Below, piece after piece: positions 60,783 through 64,000 of a stretch of 64,000 bases of DNA. The notes under the pieces were generated by a model that had not been told where the DNA came from, did not search any database, and worked only from the letters and a program-made list of their open reading frames with translations. The DNA comes from Bradyrhizobium sp. 138 (lineage in GTDB: Bacteria > Pseudomonadota > Alphaproteobacteria > Rhizobiales > Xanthobacteraceae), in NCBI RefSeq assembly GCF_023074075.1, contig NZ_JADPKT010000002.1:1-64000 (forward strand). Direction: 5' to 3'. The position numbers and the translations under genes were made by a program. Position 1 is the stretch's first letter, and every line of letters starts with the position of its first letter.

Positions 60783-60868
60783 TCGGCGGTTGTGATGCGC
60801 AGACACACCTTCACCTTCTCGCGGCTTGTTTCGCCCGAGTTTTGCTCTTCGCATCGCGCCCTGAATAC
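60783..60868. repeat. Direct repeat module, copy 2
   Basis: cggcggttgtgatgcgcagac ... cgcccgagttttgctcttcg ... cgccct, the second copy of 60601-60682. Short ORFs drawn across these repeats are not believable genes. Confidence 0.75.
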
Positions 60869-60874
60869 GAAAGG

Positions 60875-61391
60875 GCGCAGGGAAGGCCGGGCGCCGGCTG
60901 GCACCCGCTGTCCGTCGTGCGATGAGAATGCACACGCCATGCACAACGGATGGACAGGTGAAGCCGAGAACGTCCGGCCTTCCCTGCGCGATGTTTGACG
61001 GCGTATGGCGCGCTCTCCCCGGAGACGAGTTCCTGCTTGCCTCCGTCACCTCGCGAATTGGCGGTGCGCGTCGCCCGGTTGGGCTCAGCGCACCTCCGCA
61101 AGGCTTGGCTGTAGCATCGACAGCCAGGACCACGCGATTTGGCCGTACGCTTCAGCGCCGCTCGTCCGCACGCGATCAGGACCTCACGGGGTGATCCCGC
61201 CCTGCTCCCGCCATTCGTGCACGACGCTGCCGCGTCCACCGCTCCCCGATCCGCGGTTCGTGACGACGTACGACCGCCCCTTTCGCCGGATCAGGATGGC
61301 CGACACATACGCCGAAACCGAATTTCGGTAAATCGGAATATTTTGAGCGACGTCGATTGACCCAGCGCTAGTGTGTTTTGCCCGTCCGGGC
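60875..61391. repeat. Long structured intergenic element (possible ncRNA or repeat family)
   Basis: Starts with a perfect 16-bp inverted repeat, GCGCAGGGAAGGCCGG (60875-60890) with its partner at 60974-60989, 83 bp apart. It continues with non-coding sequence and ends in GCCCG/CGGGC (61380-61391). From memory, text like 'ccggccttccctgcgcgatg ... ctctccccggagacgag' recurs between genes in Bradyrhizobium. I see no ORF with an RBS here. Not verified. Confidence 0.5.
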
Positions 61392-61427
61392 ATCGCACGA
61401 TCTGGTAGCTGGGCCGAGCACCGGGGC

Positions 61428-62057
61428 CTACCCCTTCGGCGGCGCCAGGGGCTGCACGACCTCCTTGAACGGCGCCAGCGCCTCGCAGCGCTCGGCATGC
61501 GCGCTCAGCGCCGGATAGCGTGACGCATCAAACAGCTGCGGGTGCGCCTCGCGGGTAAAGCGGACGACGCAAGCCACCGCGACGTCGGCATGGCCGATCC
61601 GATCGCCCAGCCAATACGGCGTCGCCACCTTGGCGCGCTCGGCCTCGAGCACCTTCAGAACGTCCGCAATCTGCGCCTGGCAGCGCTCGACCCATAGTGC
61701 AAGCTGCTCCTTTCGCAACACGCGCTCGTAGAGCAGGCTGACCGCCTTGTCGCCGAGGCCGGAGGCGAGCGCGCAGATGCGCAAGTGCTTGCGCCGCTCA
61801 GGCCCGCTGCGCGGCAGCATCGTCTGCGCCTCGCCGACGAGATCGTCGAGATAATCCAGGATGATCGTGCTCTCGATCAGCGCCTCGCCGTCGTCGAGCA
61901 CCAGGGTCGGCACACGGCGTAGTGGATTATACGGCGCGATCTTGTCGGCATCGCCGAAGGTCGACCACGGCCTGTGCTCGAAGGCGATTCCGTAAAGCTT
62001 CAGCGCAATCGCGACGCGGCGGACGAAGGGGGAATCATATTGGCCGATCAGGAACAT
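61428..62057 (-). CDS. Glutathione S-transferase family protein
   Basis: 209 residues. N-terminal thioredoxin fold: MFLIGQYDSPFVRRVAIAL, RRVPTLVLDDGEALIEST with the cis-Pro and the ES glutathione-binding pair, then an all-helical C-terminal domain (WLGDRIGHADVAVACVVRF). The start ATG 62057 begins the family pattern. Substrate unknown. Downstream of, and in the same direction as, the ArsR gene (141-bp gap). Confidence 0.92.
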   Translation of the reverse strand: MFLIGQYDSPFVRRVAIALKLYGIAFEHRPWSTFGDADKIAPYNPLRRVPTLVLDDGEALIESTIILDYLDDLVGEAQTMLPRSGPERRKHLRICALASGLGDKAVSLLYERVLRKEQLALWVERCQAQIADVLKVLEAERAKVATPYWLGDRIGHADVAVACVVRFTREAHPQLFDASRYPALSAHAERCEALAPFKEVVQPLAPPKG

Positions 62058-62198
62058 GGTTCTCGCTCTTCTCAATCGTTGGACACGGCAGGGCCGGCCA
62101 GTCTCCACGACCAGCTGGGTGCGACGCAAGAAACATCTTGGAAATGGAGCATTGCGCCGGCCGCAACGGCGCTCGCGACAGCATCGCGCGCGCCGCGC

Positions 62199-62501
62199 TC
62201 AGAGGCCGTCCTGGATCGAGCGCTTGATCGCGGCGATGGCGGTCTCGTTGCGCTTGTACATCGTCCACTGCTTGATGCGCTTGGCGCGCACCAGCTTTGC
62301 TGCGGTCAACACCCGCATGTGCTCGCTCACGGTGGGGGCGCTGACGCCGAGCTTTTCGGCAATCAGCAATCCGCAGACACCGTCCTCGACCAGGTCGCCG
62401 TCCGCCTGCTCACGAAAATGCCGCCGCGGATCCCGCAGCCAGTCCAGGATCTGCAGGCGGCGTTCGTTGGCGAGTGCGCGCAAGGCGACGGCAAACTTCA
62501 T
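62199..62501 (-). CDS. ArsR-family transcriptional regulator
   Basis: 100-residue winged-helix protein: LRALANERRLQILDWL, GLLIAEKLGVSAPTVSEHMRVL (recognition helix) and LVRAKRIKQWTMYKRN. A Cys in DGVCGLL is the only one, so metal sensing of the classical CxC type is unlikely. Divergent from the dehydratase gene and just upstream of the GST gene; probably represses one or both. Confidence 0.92.
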   Translation of the reverse strand: MKFAVALRALANERRLQILDWLRDPRRHFREQADGDLVEDGVCGLLIAEKLGVSAPTVSEHMRVLTAAKLVRAKRIKQWTMYKRNETAIAAIKRSIQDGL

Positions 62502-62517
62502 TTAGCTATTTTGCTAA
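62502..62517. promoter_or_regulatory. Candidate ArsR operator
   Basis: Inverted repeat TTAGC-N6-GCTAA directly adjoining the ArsR start codon in the 63-bp AT-rich divergent promoter region. Placement fits autoregulation. Confidence 0.5.
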
Positions 62518-62564
62518 TTACCTAATTGATGTCAACTCTCCGATGCGCTATCAAGGACGCCATC

Positions 62565-63512
62565 ATGACAGTCACCATGGACATCACGCGGGAGCGGATT
62601 GCGGCGACCGAGGCGGTCATCCGTCCGCATGTCAGGCGCACGCCGCTTCTTCAGGCCGATCTCGCCGATTTCGGCCTGCCGGCCGCGCCGGTCACGTTCA
62701 AGCTGGAGATGCTGCAGCATTCCGGATCGTTCAAGGCGCGCGGCGCCTTCGCCAATCTGCTGCTGCGGCCGGTGCCGGAAGCCGGTGTGGTCGCCGCATC
62801 CGGCGGCAACCACGGCGCGGCCGTCGCCTATGCGGCGCAGCGGCTCGGCATTCCCGCCACGATCTTCGTGCCTGATATCACATCACCGGCCAAGGCCGAG
62901 CGGATCAAAGGCTACGGCGCAAGTCTGGTGATCGCGGGCAGCCGCTATGCCGATGCGCTCGCCGCGAGCGAGGCGCATGTCGCGCAGACCGGGGCGCTTG
63001 CCGTCCATGCCTACGACCAGGCCGAAACGCTGCTCGGCCAGGGCAGCGTCGGACTGGAGCTGGAGCAGGACGTGCCCGGCATCGACACGCTGCTGGTGGC
63101 TGTCGGCGGCGGCGGACTGATCGGCGGCATTGCGGCGTGGTTCGGAGGCAGGACGCGTATCGTCGCGGTCGAGCCAGAGCAATCGCCAACCCTGCACGCC
63201 GCGTTCGAGGCGGGCGCGCCGGTCGATGCGCCGGCCGGCGGTCTCGCCGCCGACAGCCTTGCGCCGCGGCGCGTCGGCGAACTGATGTTTCCGATCGCGC
63301 GCGCCCATGTCGAGCGCGTCGTCCTCGTCAGCGACGAGGCGATCCGGCAGGCCCAGGCCGCCCTGTGGTCGCGCTTGCGACTCGTGGCCGAGCCAGGAGG
63401 TGCGGCCGCATTTGCCGCTATGCTCTCCGGCCGCTATCGTCCCTCACCCACCGAGCGCGTCGCGATTCTGGTTTGCGGCGCGAATACGACGGCGGTGAAT
63501 TTCGACAGCTGA
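62565..63512 (+). CDS. Threonine/serine dehydratase-like PLP enzyme
   Basis: 315-residue fold-type II PLP enzyme: HSGSFKARGA with the Schiff-base Lys at about 57, SGGNHGAAVAYAA, VGGGGLIGG for phosphate binding, and a C-terminal CGANT. Lacks the ACT-like regulatory domain of biosynthetic IlvA, so it is of the catabolic or racemase-like type. Start ATG 62565 has AAGGA upstream; ATG 62529 is possible. Confidence 0.92.
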   Translation: MTVTMDITRERIAATEAVIRPHVRRTPLLQADLADFGLPAAPVTFKLEMLQHSGSFKARGAFANLLLRPVPEAGVVAASGGNHGAAVAYAAQRLGIPATIFVPDITSPAKAERIKGYGASLVIAGSRYADALAASEAHVAQTGALAVHAYDQAETLLGQGSVGLELEQDVPGIDTLLVAVGGGGLIGGIAAWFGGRTRIVAVEPEQSPTLHAAFEAGAPVDAPAGGLAADSLAPRRVGELMFPIARAHVERVVLVSDEAIRQAQAALWSRLRLVAEPGGAAAFAAMLSGRYRPSPTERVAILVCGANTTAVNFDS

Positions 63513-63523
63513 ATGGGAATGGC

Positions 63524-63943
63524 ATGACGGGACTGCGCGGACTGATCCTGATAGCGATCCTGCTGCCGATGATCGGTGCCGCCCAATCCCAGGAGCGCCC
63601 GATCGGCTTTCTGACGCCATCGAAGAACATCGCCTGCCAGGTCTTCACCGACGACGGTCAAGGCGTGCTCCGCTGCGACATCATGAACATGGACGCGCGC
63701 CCGCGCCGCCCCGCCGATTGCGAGCTCGACTATGGCCACGCCTTCGAGATGAGCGCGAAGGGCACTGCCGGCCGCATCTGCGCCGGCGACACCGTGATGG
63801 ATACTTCGCTGCCGGTGCTCGCCTATGGCGAGGTGTGGCAGCGCGCGGGATTCACCTGCCGGTCGGAGCAGACGGGGCTGACGTGCTTCAATGCGATGCA
63901 GCGGGGTTTTTCGCTGGCACGGGGGAAGCAGGAGGTGTTTTGA
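63524..63943 (+). CDS. Secreted DUF6636-like protein
   Basis: 139 residues with a signal peptide (LRGLILIAILLPMIGAAQSQ) and a mature part with spaced cysteines: FLTPSKNIACQVF, VLRCDI, ADCELDYGHAF, GRICAGD, YGEVWQRAGFTCRSEQTGLTCFN. This matches proteins annotated DUF6636, function unknown. 11 bases after the dehydratase gene; starts after GGGA. Confidence 0.85.
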   Translation: MTGLRGLILIAILLPMIGAAQSQERPIGFLTPSKNIACQVFTDDGQGVLRCDIMNMDARPRRPADCELDYGHAFEMSAKGTAGRICAGDTVMDTSLPVLAYGEVWQRAGFTCRSEQTGLTCFNAMQRGFSLARGKQEVF

Positions 63944-63945
63944 GC

Positions 63946-64000
63946 ATGCTCGACCAGAACGACAAGAATACCGACGAGAAGCCATCACTCAGTATCTTGG
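63946..64000 (+). CDS. Partial CDS, unknown (N-terminus only)
   Basis: Begins MLDQNDKNTDEKPSLSIL and runs off the window. GGAGGTG lies eight bases before the ATG. Two bases after the DUF6636 gene, so likely in the same operon. Confidence 0.6.
   Translation, partial: MLDQNDKNTDEKPSLSIL

Overview
The window is typical alphaproteobacterial chromosome and looks like Bradyrhizobium or a close Bradyrhizobiaceae relative. The evidence is the high GC content, the linked urt-ure cluster, a CycM-type membrane-anchored cytochrome c, a Tad/Cpa pilus locus, HWE-kinase and DUF2865 proteins, and several dispersed palindromic repeats of the kind I associate from memory with Bradyrhizobium intergenic DNA. 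I see no tRNA, rRNA, CRISPR array, insertion sequence, prophage or plasmid origin.

Layout. 0-9.4 kb: end of an unknown gene, malate synthase G (glcB), small stress and membrane proteins (CsbD, DUF883-like), an MCP remnant, DUF2865, an L,D-transpeptidase, an AI-2E-type permease, OpgC and a TetR regulator. 9.4-11.1 kb: an HWE-type sensor kinase with a degenerate N-box. 11.4-23.4 kb: one long leftward operon urtABCDE-ureDAB-(MESH1-like hydrolase)-ureC-(ABM monooxygenase)-ureEFG, preceded by a near-perfect sigma-54 promoter. It couples urea uptake to hydrolysis by urease and probably answers to nitrogen status. 23.8-26.3 kb: an RNA-metabolism and cold-shock group (RhlE-type helicase, IF-1 paralogue, CspA). 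26.3-39.3 kb: the Tad pilus locus, split between a leftward arm (TadG/TadE-like, stand-alone CpaC N-domain protein, sterol-desaturase-like enzyme), a rightward arm (flp pilin, cpaA, cpaBCDEF, tadBC) and a convergent tadD-like lipoprotein. 39.9-42.1 kb: M17 aminopeptidase and NlpC/P60 hydrolase. 42.1-43.8 kb: a less GC-rich islet with PRC-barrel and VOC proteins. 43.8-51.6 kb: a leftward yejABEF oligopeptide ABC operon with two tandem yejA-like binding proteins. 51.8-55.3 kb: cycM, kdsB, pheA and a LLM flavin oxidoreductase. 55.6-60.4 kb: metF-metH. 60.4-61.4 kb: a repeat-filled gene-free kilobase. 61.4-64 kb: GST, ArsR, threonine dehydratase-like enzyme, DUF6636 protein and a truncated ORF.

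The most interesting observation is a small MESH1-like alarmone/NADPH phosphohydrolase lying between ureB and ureC inside the sigma-54-preceded urea operon, together with an ABM-fold monooxygenase and RNA hairpins between genes. All functional calls rest on reading motifs by eye; no database search was run.
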